Shown one piece after another: positions 45,793-54,624 of a stretch of DNA of 64,000 nucleotides (within the stretch, counting starts at the first letter, position 1; every line of letters starts with the position of its first letter). The notes under the pieces are model-generated. The model had not been told where the DNA came from, made no database searches, and saw only the letters and a program-made list of their open reading frames with translations. The DNA is from Salinicola halimionae. Lineage in GTDB: Bacteria > Pseudomonadota > Gammaproteobacteria > Pseudomonadales > Halomonadaceae. The DNA is taken from contig NZ_PZJQ01000005.1 of NCBI RefSeq assembly GCF_003206065.1, positions 1-64,000 on the forward strand, in the 5' to 3' direction. The translations under genes were made by a program, and so were the position numbers.

Positions 45793-45914
45793 GGCGCGAC
45801 TCACCCTTCTCACATTTCAGGTACCACACCTTTCAGGCGGCAGCGGGCCGTGGCTCTCCTTACACTCGGGTTTTTCGTGTTGATTCCGGCCTGTAATGGC
45901 GGGTCTACACCGGC

Positions 45915-45941
45915 GGATCAACAGGATCAACAGGATCAACA
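45915..45941 (+). repeat. Triple 9-bp tandem repeat
   Basis: GGATCAACA occurs three times without gaps. In the frame that starts at GTG 45850 it encodes Asp-Gln-Gln three times; if the gene starts at 45955 the repeat is just upstream of the ribosome site. Confidence 0.95.
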
Positions 45942-45954
45942 GGGTGGGAGTGCC

Positions 45955-46269
45955 ATGAGAACCCTCGGATACAGCCTGATCGTAGGTTGGGTATTGAGTT
46001 GGGTCGCGGTTGAGGGAATCGCCTGGGCTACGGAGATGGATGCTGACCATTCCGTCGGCTGCAGCAACTTTCGCTGCGATTTCGGTGATGTGCCGAAGGC
46101 CTATCCACCGTTGATCGCCGAACCCTTCGTGTCTTTCTATCGCGATTCTGTGGTCAAGCCGATGAGGCCTTACCGAGACTGGCGGCCTACTGCCCGGCAA
46201 TTGCCGAATGCCGGCGTCGCTAAACGACACGTTTCTGAAAATGCGGAAATGACATCCCGCGAGAAGTGA
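45955..46269 (+). CDS. Small exported protein of unknown function
   Basis: A 104-residue protein. The N-terminus MRTLGYSLIVGWVLSWVAVE is a signal peptide, with likely cleavage near GIAWA. The mature part contains a Cys pair (VGCSNFRCDFGDVPKAYPP). GGGTGGGAG lies just before ATG 45955. The frame also runs back to GTG 45850, which would add a lipoprotein-like leader (LIPAC) and a (DQQ)3 stretch; the better ribosome site favours 45955. No family is recognised. Confidence 0.6.
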   Translation: MRTLGYSLIVGWVLSWVAVEGIAWATEMDADHSVGCSNFRCDFGDVPKAYPPLIAEPFVSFYRDSVVKPMRPYRDWRPTARQLPNAGVAKRHVSENAEMTSREK

Positions 46270-46360
46270 GCGTCATCATCGAAGGATTGGTCGACACGTT
46301 TTTTATGGCGGTGTCTTTACTACGACGTCTTCAGCGTACTGCGCTTTAGCTCGCCGCCGT

Positions 46361-46612
46361 TCACGCGGCGTTGGCGCGCGCCTGTCTCGACTGCTCCTCA
46401 ACGGAGCGAGGCCTTCTATCTCTCACCCCCCCATTCCATGTCTTTCTGGCACGAGACAGCGCGATCATCTCGGTCTCCAGATCGGCGGAGTAGCACTTGA
46501 AAGCGGTGCAGTTCGCACAACGAATCTGCTGTCGTTCATTGGCCCGTACCGGTAGATGAAATTGGTCGTGGTCGCAGATCGAGCAGATGAGATCCAGCGT
46601 GACGCGAATCAT
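46361..46612 (-). CDS. Small zinc-ribbon protein, paralogue of 38747-38941
   Basis: An 83-residue protein with Cys-x2-Cys pairs CSIC and CANC. The first half closely parallels the 64-residue protein at 38747 (MIRVTLDLICSICDHDQFHLP, CANCTAFKC, then DLE), and the tail is longer and Arg-rich. GGAG lies before ATG 46612; the frame is open further upstream without reason to extend. Unlike the unit at 38938, its leader has no GGA-loop hairpins. The gene is single and divergent from ectD. Confidence 0.72.
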   Translation of the reverse strand: MIRVTLDLICSICDHDQFHLPVRANERQQIRCANCTAFKCYSADLETEMIALSRARKTWNGGVRDRRPRSVEEQSRQARANAA

Positions 46613-47003
46613 GAGGTATCTCCAGGCGAGGAAAGGGTTGGCGTGTCGAATACCGTGCGTGACCGGGATGTAGTGTGATGGGGCCGTATGACGCTGTGAT
46701 GAATGGGCGGTCGTCGAGCTGATGTTTTGATCCGAACCGGTGCCACGGTCATTTGGGATGACTTGATATACGTTATCGAGACTGCGAACGGTGAGTGTCA
46801 CCGTGAGGCCACTAGACGAGAGCCATCGGCTCCGATCGTCGGAGGATTGCAATTCCCGTACTCTTTTCTAGGATGAGTATCCCACTGAAAAACAGCTGAG
46901 GATTTATTGACCCTTTCCTAATCAAGTTTAGTGCTTCGCACTATTTGGTGTGCCACACCTAGGACTGGATCTGAAACCTGATCACAAACTTGGAGGTGAT
47001 TGG
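46613..47003. other. Divergent intergenic region between the zinc-ribbon gene and ectD
   Basis: No gene is seen. It should hold the promoters of both neighbours. The best visible dyad is at 46930-46959; no clear sigma-70 pair could be settled. Confidence 0.5.
46930..46959 (+). promoter_or_regulatory. Hairpin and palindrome upstream of ectD
   Basis: A hairpin AGTGC/GCACT with a 3-nt loop (46930-46942) is followed at once by the perfect dyad GGTGTG-C-CACACC (46947-46959), 45 bases before the ectD start. It may be an operator or a leader structure in an osmotically regulated gene. Confidence 0.4.
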
Positions 47004-47954
47004 ATGTCAGTACAGACCGCATCCCCCCAAACCCGAAATTCCACGTGGACGAAGCAGGATCGCTACCCGACTCGTTTGCGCCAGCCGCAGGACGCGCTCT
47101 GGCAACAACGGCAGGAGGACGTCGTCAAGGGGCGCCATCTCGATGGCCCGCTGAACGACGAGCAACTGAATCGTTATGAACGCGATGGATTTCTTTTCGA
47201 ACCCAATTTTCTGGGGCAGTCGGAACTCGACGAGCTGTGTGCCGAATTGGCCGTCATGCTCGATCGGGACGACTTTCGTGATCGCGATTTCTCGATCACC
47301 GAACCGCGAAGTCACCAGATTCGTTCGCTGTTCGCTATCCATCATCTGTCGCAGCGCTTCGCCGAGTTGGCGAACGATGCGCGTATGGTAGGCCGTGCCC
47401 GCCAGATCGTCGGTGGCGATGTCTACGTGCATCAGTCCCGGATCAACTACAAACCCGGCTTTCACGGCAAGGGTTTCAACTGGCACTCGGATTTCGAGAC
47501 TTGGCACGCCGAAGACGGCATGCCCGAAATGCATGCCGTCAGCGCCTCTATCGTGTTGACGGACAACCACCATTTCAACGGCCCGCTGATGCTGATCCCG
47601 GGTTCGCACAAGGTGTTCGTGCACTGCCTCGGTGAAACGCCGGATGACAATCACAAGCAGTCGTTGAAACAGCAGGAGCTCGGTGTTCCGAGCAACGACG
47701 CGCTGCGTGAGTTGATCGAGCAGCGCGGCATCGAAGCGCCGACCGGCGCCGCCGGCGGATTGTTGATGTTCGACTGCAATACGTTGCATGGTTCCAACGC
47801 CAACATGTCGCCGGATCCGCGCAGTAACGCCTTTTTCGTCTATAACCGTCGGGACAACGCCTGCGTGCAGCCGTTTGGCGCCAAGAAGGAACGTCCCTCG
47901 TTCCTGGCGCATCAGCCGGATGAAGTTTGGACGCCGCAGCAGGAAACGCACTAA
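47004..47954 (+). CDS. ectD: Ectoine hydroxylase
   Basis: A 316-residue Fe(II)/2-oxoglutarate dioxygenase making 5-hydroxyectoine from ectoine. The EctD signature FNWHSDFETWHAEDGMPEMH holds iron ligands His161 and Asp163, and the third ligand His262 is in TLHGSN. GGAGGTGA precedes ATG 47004. The ectABC genes are not in the window, so ectD is unlinked from ectoine synthesis here. It points to a halophile. Confidence 0.96.
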   Translation: MSVQTASPQTRNSTWTKQDRYPTRLRQPQDALWQQRQEDVVKGRHLDGPLNDEQLNRYERDGFLFEPNFLGQSELDELCAELAVMLDRDDFRDRDFSITEPRSHQIRSLFAIHHLSQRFAELANDARMVGRARQIVGGDVYVHQSRINYKPGFHGKGFNWHSDFETWHAEDGMPEMHAVSASIVLTDNHHFNGPLMLIPGSHKVFVHCLGETPDDNHKQSLKQQELGVPSNDALRELIEQRGIEAPTGAAGGLLMFDCNTLHGSNANMSPDPRSNAFFVYNRRDNACVQPFGAKKERPSFLAHQPDEVWTPQQETH

Positions 47955-48204
47955 GGCGCCAGTGAGCGTGCCGCTCGGATGTCGAGGCGTTCTCGAGTGG
48001 TAACGATCCCCGGCACGGTCGATCTGATGCCATAAGCCGCCGTTGAAGGTAGACTCGAAGAGTTGCCGCCAGCGGCGGCTTCTTGCGTCTGAAGATTGGA
48101 TTTACATCCAGAAGTTGGATTTCGCCTTGGACGTCTGATTTCCCCGTAGATGTCTGCTCTCCCATGAAGAGTCAACGGTCATTGCCATTGCTTTGGAGCT
48201 TGTC

Positions 48205-48867
48205 ATGCCTTTCACCACCCGATTCATCGACGGTCTCGAGACCGGCCTGCCGCTTGGCAAGATTCTCTGTGTAGGGCGCAACTACGCCGAACACGCCAGG
48301 GAGCTCAACAACCCGGTACCCACCTCGCCAATCCTGTTCATCAAGCCGTCGACCAGCGCCGTCGAGCTCGAAGACCCGATCGAACGTCAATTCAGCCACG
48401 GTGACGTGCACTTCGAGACGGAACTGGCGTTGTTGATCGGCGAGCGCATGAGCCATGTCAGCGCGGATGAGGCGATGAACGGGGTGGCAGGGGGCGGGCT
48501 GGCGCTGGATCTGACGCTGCGCGACGTGCAGTCCACGCTCAAGGAAAAAGGCCATCCATGGGAGCGGGCCAAGGCGTTCGATGGTGCCTGCCCGCTGTCA
48601 CGCTTCGTGCCGGTGGAGGGCGACGTCGACTGGGAAGCGGTGACTTTCCATCTTGATATCAACGGCCAGCGTCAGCAGAGCGGCAAGACCAGCGACATGC
48701 TGTTCGGTCTGCCGGCGCTGCTCGAGGAGATGACCCGCACCTTCACCCTCGAACCGGGCGACGTGATCCTGACCGGCACGCCCTCCGGCGTCGGTCAGCT
48801 TCCCCGTGATGCCGTTCTCGGACTGTCGCTCTCGCTGGGGCTGGATGTCGGCACGCGCACGCGCTGA
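48205..48867 (+). CDS. Fumarylacetoacetate hydrolase-family protein
   Basis: A 220-residue FAH-fold enzyme (YcgM/FAHD1-like, acylpyruvate hydrolase or related). Motifs: ILCVGRNYAEHARELNN, then FIKPSTS, HFETELALLIG with the metal-binding Glu residues, KAFDGACPLSRFVP, and GDVILTGTPSGVGQL. GGAG precedes ATG 48205. The exact substrate cannot be told. A strong bidirectional terminator follows. Confidence 0.9.
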   Translation: MPFTTRFIDGLETGLPLGKILCVGRNYAEHARELNNPVPTSPILFIKPSTSAVELEDPIERQFSHGDVHFETELALLIGERMSHVSADEAMNGVAGGGLALDLTLRDVQSTLKEKGHPWERAKAFDGACPLSRFVPVEGDVDWEAVTFHLDINGQRQQSGKTSDMLFGLPALLEEMTRTFTLEPGDVILTGTPSGVGQLPRDAVLGLSLSLGLDVGTRTR

Positions 48868-48884
48868 TTGATCTGGCAGACAGC

Positions 48885-48925
48885 AAAACGCCCGGCATTG
48901 CGAGGGAAGCAGTGCCGGGCGTTTT
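48885..48925. terminator. Bidirectional terminator between the FAH gene and speA
   Basis: A 13-bp perfect stem AAAACGCCCGGCA / TGCCGGGCGTTTT encloses a 15-base loop. Both strands end in TTTT, so it serves the convergent FAH-family gene and speA. Confidence 0.92.
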
Positions 48926-48970
48926 CGTATCGATTCGCGTGTCAGTTCACGCCTTTACTCGAGATCGTGC

Positions 48971-50881
48971 TTACTCAAGATAGGTATAGCCGCTGAGGCC
49001 TTCCGATAGCTCGTTCACGAACAGCTCGCGCTCTTCGACGGTCAGCGGGCTGGCGATCAGCTGTTCGGTGAGCTTGCGCTTGAGCGCAACAGCGTCGAAA
49101 TTGACGTAGCCGAGCACGTCCGCCACCGCATCGCCCTGTTGGACGTGGGAAAGCCGCCATTCGCCGTTCTCGTCGAGGGCGACGTCCACCGAATCGGTGT
49201 CGCCGAACAGGTTGTGCAGGTCGCCGAGAATCTCCTGATAGGCGCCGACCAGAAACAGCCCGATCAGTTTGTCATCGTCGTCGTCCCACTCCGGTAGCGG
49301 CAGGGTGCTCTCGAGGCCCTGGCCGTCGACGTAGAGATCGATCCGGCCGTCGGAATCGCAGGTGATGTCCTGAATCACGCCGCGCCGGGTCGGTTCGCGA
49401 TCCAGACCGGTCAGCGGCAGCACCGGGAAGACCTGATCGATCCCCCACACGTCCGGCAGCGACTGGAACAGCGAGAAGTTGGCGAACAGCTTGTCGGCGA
49501 GCTTTTCGGCCAGTTCGTCGGCGATCTCGCGATGGGCGCGGTTGCGGTTGTCGAGCCGCTTGTGCAGACGCTGGCAGGCGGCGAAGTAGACCGACTCGCC
49601 CTCGGCGCGGGCCTGCATGTTGGCTAACCCCAGCACGAAACGATCCTGCAGTTCGCCCACCGCCTGGACCACATCGTGGTAGGCCTCGACCAGATCGCGG
49701 GGTTCGCGCATGCCTTCGAGCCGGTCGTAGACGCGCCACAGCTCGGCGACGTGGGCGTCGCCCTCGACCCGGCGTTCCGGCTCGATGTGGCCCAGACGCT
49801 CTTCGCCGATCACGTTGGTGACCAGCACCGCGTGATGCGCGGTCAGCGCGCGACCGGATTCCGAAATCAGCTGAGGGTGCGGCAGGTTGTGGTTCTGGCA
49901 GATTTGGCGGAAGGCCCATACCACGTTGGTGGCATACTCCTGCATCGAATAGTTGATCGAGCAGAAGCTCTGCGAGCGAGTGCCTTCGTAGTCGACGCCC
50001 AGGCCGCCGCCGACGTCCACGGTGTCGATCGGCGCGCCGAGCTCGCGCAGGCTGTGATAGAAACGGGCGCACTCGCGCAGACCACGCTGGATATCGCGAA
50101 TGTTGGCGATCTGCGAACCGAGGTGGAAGTGCACCAGTTGCAGGCTGTCTAGCGCGTCCGCGTCGCGTAGCCGTTCGGTGATGGCCAGCAGTTGGCTCGC
50201 GGTGAGACCGAACTTGGACTTCTCGCCGCCGGTATCCTGCCACTTGCCTTTACCGACCGAGGAGAGCCGCGCACGCAGGCCGATGCGCGGTTTCACCTTG
50301 AGATTCTCGGCCTCTTCCAGAATCAGGCTCAGCTCGGAGTATTTCTCCACCACCAGATAGACCTTGTGACCGAGCTTTTCGCCCATCAACGCCAGGCGGA
50401 TGTACTCGCGATCCTTGTAGCCATTGCAGACGATCAGCGACGAGCCCTCGTCACCGGATAGCGCGAGTACCGCCATCAGTTCCGGTTTACTGCCGGCTTC
50501 CAGCCCGACCCGGCCACGGCCACGCTCCTGAGTGGCGAGAATCTCCTCGACCACGCGGCGCTGCTGATTGACCTTGATCGGATAGACCGCGGTGTAGCTG
50601 GCCTGATAATCCTCCTCCTTCATCGCGTGATCGAAAGCCATGCATAGCTGTTCGACGCGATCGTGGAGGATATCGATGAAACGAACCAGCACCGGCAGCC
50701 GCAGGCCGGCATCGCGTAGCCGGTCGACCAGGGTGTCGAGAACCAGTGTCGGACCTTCGACCTCGCTGCCCAGCGGGCGCACCAGCGTGCGGCCGAGGTC
50801 GTCGACGTCGAAATAGCCGCTGCCCCACTGATCGATATTGTAGGTACGGCGAGCCCGTGCAGCGGGTGAAGGATTCGTCAT
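48971..50881 (-). CDS. speA: Biosynthetic arginine decarboxylase
   Basis: A 636-residue PLP enzyme decarboxylating arginine to agmatine for putrescine synthesis. The N-terminal barrel has the Schiff-base lysine in YTAVYPIKVNQQRRVV; HFHLGSQIANIRDIQRG, VDVGGGLGVDYEGT and SESGRALTAHHA follow; the C-terminal greek-key part has WGIDQVFPVLPL. GGAGAG precedes ATG 50881. It is a single gene ending at the shared terminator. Confidence 0.95.
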   Translation of the reverse strand: MTNPSPAARARRTYNIDQWGSGYFDVDDLGRTLVRPLGSEVEGPTLVLDTLVDRLRDAGLRLPVLVRFIDILHDRVEQLCMAFDHAMKEEDYQASYTAVYPIKVNQQRRVVEEILATQERGRGRVGLEAGSKPELMAVLALSGDEGSSLIVCNGYKDREYIRLALMGEKLGHKVYLVVEKYSELSLILEEAENLKVKPRIGLRARLSSVGKGKWQDTGGEKSKFGLTASQLLAITERLRDADALDSLQLVHFHLGSQIANIRDIQRGLRECARFYHSLRELGAPIDTVDVGGGLGVDYEGTRSQSFCSINYSMQEYATNVVWAFRQICQNHNLPHPQLISESGRALTAHHAVLVTNVIGEERLGHIEPERRVEGDAHVAELWRVYDRLEGMREPRDLVEAYHDVVQAVGELQDRFVLGLANMQARAEGESVYFAACQRLHKRLDNRNRAHREIADELAEKLADKLFANFSLFQSLPDVWGIDQVFPVLPLTGLDREPTRRGVIQDITCDSDGRIDLYVDGQGLESTLPLPEWDDDDDKLIGLFLVGAYQEILGDLHNLFGDTDSVDVALDENGEWRLSHVQQGDAVADVLGYVNFDAVALKRKLTEQLIASPLTVEERELFVNELSEGLSGYTYLE

Positions 50882-51054
50882 GACGCTCTCCGGTCGGCCG
50901 GCAACAAAACAGAAAACAAATAGCCCCCGGCGTGAATGATGACGACGGCCGGGAACGCGAATGGCGCGCATTATGACGTCGTGAAAAGGTCACGACCACC
51001 GAAGTCTGGGAAAAGCTAGTCGAAATTACGTCAGCGTAAAGTGGCGTGAAACAT

Positions 51055-51924
51055 TCAAGGACGGAGTTTCGTGCCACATTCCCGCGCAAAATCGATGAAA
51101 GCACGCATGCCGGCGCCGAGATGGCGATGTCTAGGATAATAGAGACAGAGTCCGGGATAGGCAGGCGTCCATGCATCGAGCCATTGTTCCAGCTGGCCGG
51201 TCGATAGCCAGTTCTGCGCCGCCCAGCAAGAGACATAGGCAAGCCCATGCCCTTGTCTGGCGGCGATGAGGGCGAGCCTGGAGCTACCCACGACCAGATT
51301 GCCGTGTGTCTCGACCTTGATTTCTTTACCTCGACGTACGAACTCCCACCGATAGATCGCGCCGCCGGGAAGGCGCAACTGAATGCAGCGGTGCCGCTGC
51401 AGGTCAGCAGGACTCGTGAGCGGTGGCGCCGATTCGAGATAGTCTGGCGCACCGACCACGATATGCCGCTGCTCGGGGCCGACAGGAATGGCCACCATGT
51501 CTTGGGGAACGAGTTCGGCAAGTCGGATACCACAGTCGAAACCCTCGGCGGCGATATCGATGAGCCGACCTTCGCAGACGATCTCCACTTCCATTTCGGG
51601 ATAGCGATGCAGGAAGTCGAGCACAACCGGCGCCAGGCACTGTTCGGCGGCTGCCGTATCCGCGTTGATGCGTAACCGACCTATCGGCCGCTCACGAAAA
51701 TCGCTCAGCGCCTCGACCGCCAGATCGATTTCCCCCAGCGCGGGTGCGATGCGTGTGTAAAAAGCACGGCCCGCTTCCGTCAGGGACACGTGACGCGTCG
51801 TACGGTGAAAGAGCTGGACCCCGAGTCTTTTTTCCAGCGAGGCAACCGCGTGACTGAGTGCGGATGGACTTTGTTCCAGAGTCCGCGCGGCAGCACGGAA
51901 GCCCGCTTGCTGGGCCACCGTCAC
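51055..51924 (-). CDS. LysR-family transcriptional regulator
   Basis: A LysR-type regulator: winged helix FRAAARTLEQSPSALSHAVASLEKRLGVQLFHRTTRHVSLTEAG, then a periplasmic-binding-like effector domain. The first available canonical start is GTG 51924, which would trim the first helix. The same frame continues upstream with a plausible N-terminus (INALSPTELTAF) but has no ATG, GTG or TTG before an in-frame TAG. An ATG at 51977 lies one base out of frame, so a one-base deletion or non-standard start is possible. Divergent from the SDR gene at 52061, its likely target. Confidence 0.85.
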   Translation of the reverse strand: MTVAQQAGFRAAARTLEQSPSALSHAVASLEKRLGVQLFHRTTRHVSLTEAGRAFYTRIAPALGEIDLAVEALSDFRERPIGRLRINADTAAAEQCLAPVVLDFLHRYPEMEVEIVCEGRLIDIAAEGFDCGIRLAELVPQDMVAIPVGPEQRHIVVGAPDYLESAPPLTSPADLQRHRCIQLRLPGGAIYRWEFVRRGKEIKVETHGNLVVGSSRLALIAARQGHGLAYVSCWAAQNWLSTGQLEQWLDAWTPAYPGLCLYYPRHRHLGAGMRAFIDFARECGTKLRP

Positions 51925-52060
51925 GAACGCGGTCAGCTCTGTAGGTGATAGGGCGTTGATTGTTCGATATCCCTCATTAAAGCGTTCAAGCCCATCCGTC
52001 TACCCAGAACAATGACAGCAAGGTAGCGTGCAGGCAATAGACCAATAGGAATTCGATATC

Positions 52061-52975
52061 ATGATGAAAACGCCGTACGGAGCGGGCACTACCGCTGATC
52101 AAATTCTCAACGAGCTAAATCTGCATGGGCGCCGCATGATCGTTACCGGCGGAGCCAGCGGTATCGGGCTGGAGACGACACGCAGCCTGGCCAAGGCCGG
52201 CGCTCGAGTGGTCGTCGCCACGAGACGTCCCGAAGCGGCCGAAGGGGCAATCAGCGCGTTGCGTCGCGAAAACCCCAATGCCGAGATTAGCGTCAGAGCT
52301 CTCGACTTGGCGGACCTTCGTTCCGTCCGCACATTCATCGAGGGGTGGGAAGGTCCGTTGCATGCTCTGATCAACAATGCCGGCGTCATGGCCTTGCCTT
52401 CGTTAGAGCGCTCGCGCCAAGGCTACGAGATGCAATTTGCGACTAATTTTCTGGGTCATTTTGCACTGACCCTCGGTCTGCGGCGTTATCTTGCCGAGGC
52501 GAACGGCGCACGAGTGATCTCGGTAAGTTCGACGGGCAACCTGTTCGCTCCCGTTTTCTGGGATGACCCGCATTTTCGATTCATACCCTACGACCCTCTG
52601 CTGGCCTACGCCCAGTCGAAGACCGCCTGTATTCTTCTGGCGATATCCATTGCTTCGAGGTGGGCTGGCGACGGCATCGTTGCGAATGCGCTTAACCCCG
52701 GCGCCATTGCCACTAATCTGCAGCGTTACACGGGCGGGCTGCAAACGCCGAAAGCTCTGCAGAAATCGCCGTCACAGGGCGCGGCGACGTCCGTTCTACT
52801 GGCCGCTTCGCCCTGTGTGGAGGGAGTGACCGGACGCTACTTCGACGATTGCCAGATCGCGCCTATGCGAGAAGCTCGCCGGCCAGGAATTCCTGATGGC
52901 GTCGCGAGTTATGCGCTGAATTCAGACAATGCCGAGCGACTTTGGCAGATGGCGCTGCAACTGATGGGCCGATAA
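52061..52975 (+). CDS. SDR-family oxidoreductase (retinol-dehydrogenase-like)
   Basis: A 304-residue extended short-chain dehydrogenase. TGGASGIGLETTRSLAKAGA binds the cofactor, NNAG is present, and the active site has VISVSST and Tyr-x3-Lys in LAYAQSKTA. The ATGRRP-type loop after the second strand (VVVATRRPEAA) suggests NADP preference. ATG 52061 has AGGA upstream. The arrangement with the divergent LysR gene suggests substrate-induced control; the substrate is unknown. Confidence 0.88.
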   Translation: MMKTPYGAGTTADQILNELNLHGRRMIVTGGASGIGLETTRSLAKAGARVVVATRRPEAAEGAISALRRENPNAEISVRALDLADLRSVRTFIEGWEGPLHALINNAGVMALPSLERSRQGYEMQFATNFLGHFALTLGLRRYLAEANGARVISVSSTGNLFAPVFWDDPHFRFIPYDPLLAYAQSKTACILLAISIASRWAGDGIVANALNPGAIATNLQRYTGGLQTPKALQKSPSQGAATSVLLAASPCVEGVTGRYFDDCQIAPMREARRPGIPDGVASYALNSDNAERLWQMALQLMGR

Positions 52976-53012
52976 CCGGTATGGCCCTTTGCGGCGAGGT
53001 CGGATAATACGG

Positions 53013-53969
53013 TCATCGGGCGTTATTGGGCAGCGGCGGTACGCGGCCGTCGAGGCGTCTGCCCAACAGAGTGCGAAAGCGTGCCGGGTCGTGTGGCGTG
53101 ATGTCGTGCGCCGGTGGATCGACGTGGATCACCAGCAGCCGTGACAGCCAGTAGCGCAGCGCCGTCAGCCGCAGCATGACTGGCCACAGTTCACGTTCCA
53201 CTACCGTCAGCGGACGATGTACGAGATAGGCGCCGAGGATGGCGTCGTAACGCGGCTCGTCGATATCGCCAGCCGCATCGCTGGCCCAGTCGTTGATCAC
53301 GATCGCCAGATCGAACAGTAGATCGCCGCTGCAGCCGTTGTAGAAATCGATGATGCCGCCGAGACGATCGCCGTCATAAAGCGTGTTATCGCGGAACAGA
53401 TCGCCGTGAATGGCTCCCTGCGGCAGTTCGACTCCAACAAATGCCTGCTCATAAGCGGCAATCTCGTTGCTCATCATGGCCTGGTCGTCGGCCATCAGAA
53501 ACGGCAATGCTTCGCGGTGGCGACGCGTGAGCCAATCGAGATCACGCGGGTTGGCGCGCTTGCCGGTGAACTGCTGCGAGGCCTGGTGCATGCGACCCAG
53601 GGCATCGCCGAGCGCGACGCATTGGGCCAGGTTCGGTGCGCTCGGGTGGCTGCCCGGCATACGCGGAAACAGCAAGGCGGGTCGCCCGGCCAGGCGCTGA
53701 AGAGCGACGCCGTCGCGGTCGTGAACCGGCCCCGGTACTGGCAGTTGCCGCGCGGCCAGGTAGTCCAGCAAGTCGACGAAGAACGGCAGATCCTCGAATT
53801 CTCCCTGCTCGAACAGCGTCAGCACCCACTCGCCCTGTTTGGTAGAGACGAAGAAGGTACTGTTCTCGGTGCCCTGAGGTACGCCTTTTAGCGTCTGCAG
53901 ATGGCCGACGGAGTAGCGTTCGAGAAACTCGGCGACCTGATCGTCGCGCAATGGAGTGAATACGGCCAT
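53013..53969 (-). CDS. thrB: Homoserine kinase (APH-fold, ThrB type II)
   Basis: A 318-residue kinase of the aminoglycoside-phosphotransferase fold, as found in Pseudomonas and relatives. Markers: GTENSTFFVSTKQGEWVLTLFE, the catalytic loop GAIHGDLFRDNTLYDGDRLGG and IIDFYNGCSGDLLFDLAI. It phosphorylates homoserine for threonine synthesis. The neighbourhood with DUF2782 and polA is the one seen for this gene in Pseudomonas-like genomes. The ribosome site is weak. Confidence 0.93.
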   Translation of the reverse strand: MAVFTPLRDDQVAEFLERYSVGHLQTLKGVPQGTENSTFFVSTKQGEWVLTLFEQGEFEDLPFFVDLLDYLAARQLPVPGPVHDRDGVALQRLAGRPALLFPRMPGSHPSAPNLAQCVALGDALGRMHQASQQFTGKRANPRDLDWLTRRHREALPFLMADDQAMMSNEIAAYEQAFVGVELPQGAIHGDLFRDNTLYDGDRLGGIIDFYNGCSGDLLFDLAIVINDWASDAAGDIDEPRYDAILGAYLVHRPLTVVERELWPVMLRLTALRYWLSRLLVIHVDPPAHDITPHDPARFRTLLGRRLDGRVPPLPNNAR

Positions 53970-54096
53970 GGGGTCCCGGATCTGGAGCGGTCGTTAGGGG
54001 TAAAAACAGCGCGCATTGTAGCGGCTAGCGAGGCGCTCTCCTACCGGCTATTGAATGCCGGGCCAACGCCAGGTTTGAGTTGGCCTGAACCTCGAA

Positions 54097-54444
54097 TCAC
54101 TCGTTCTGGACCCAATCGGGCACGGGAACGCTGGACGCCTCGACGCGCTTGAAGTCGCCATCGCCACTGTCGTCGTAGAAAAAATAGGTCTCGCCCCCGT
54201 CTTCATTACTGTTCTTGCCACTGCTCTTGAGATGGCGAGGGGCAATGCGAATCGCGTAGAGCTTGCCGTTGACGCGGTACTCGTCGATCGTGCGCTGGGC
54301 ATCCTTCTGCGAAGTGATCTCGGGCTGCACCGCGGACTGCGCCATAGCCGGCAGCGATACTCCGCCGATCAGCAGCGCCGCCAACAGGGCCGGCAGCCAC
54401 ATAGTCATTCGCGCCCATGAGGTCATTCGCGACCACACTCTCAT
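54097..54444 (-). CDS. DUF2782 exported protein
   Basis: A 115-residue secreted protein. The signal peptide ends near PAMAQS (residue about 36). The mature part has the DUF2782 core: [18 protein letters not shown], then [17 protein letters not shown]. It lies between thrB and polA, and this placement is conserved in gammaproteobacteria. AAGGAGG precedes ATG 54444. Its role is unknown. The ATG-proximal part contains a repeated [13 protein letters not shown] tract. Confidence 0.85.
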   Translation of the reverse strand: MRVWSRMTSWARMTMWLPALLAALLIGGVSLPAMAQSAVQPEITSQKDAQRTIDEYRVNGKLYAIRIAPRHLKSSGKNSNEDGGETYFFYDDSGDGDFKRVEASSVPVPDWVQNE

Positions 54445-54624
54445 TGCAGCCTCCTTCGCTCGTCTCGGGTTGCAGATTCATCGGGATGCGGATTGCCTAT
54501 TGTATCGCTTTCCTCCACCCGGACGCATGGGGCCAGTTGGGGGCATGCAGGTGGATGCCCTGACGCCGAGCCATGGCTTGCGTATCATGAGGGCATCGAA
54601 AGCCAGTCACGGATCAAGCAGCTC

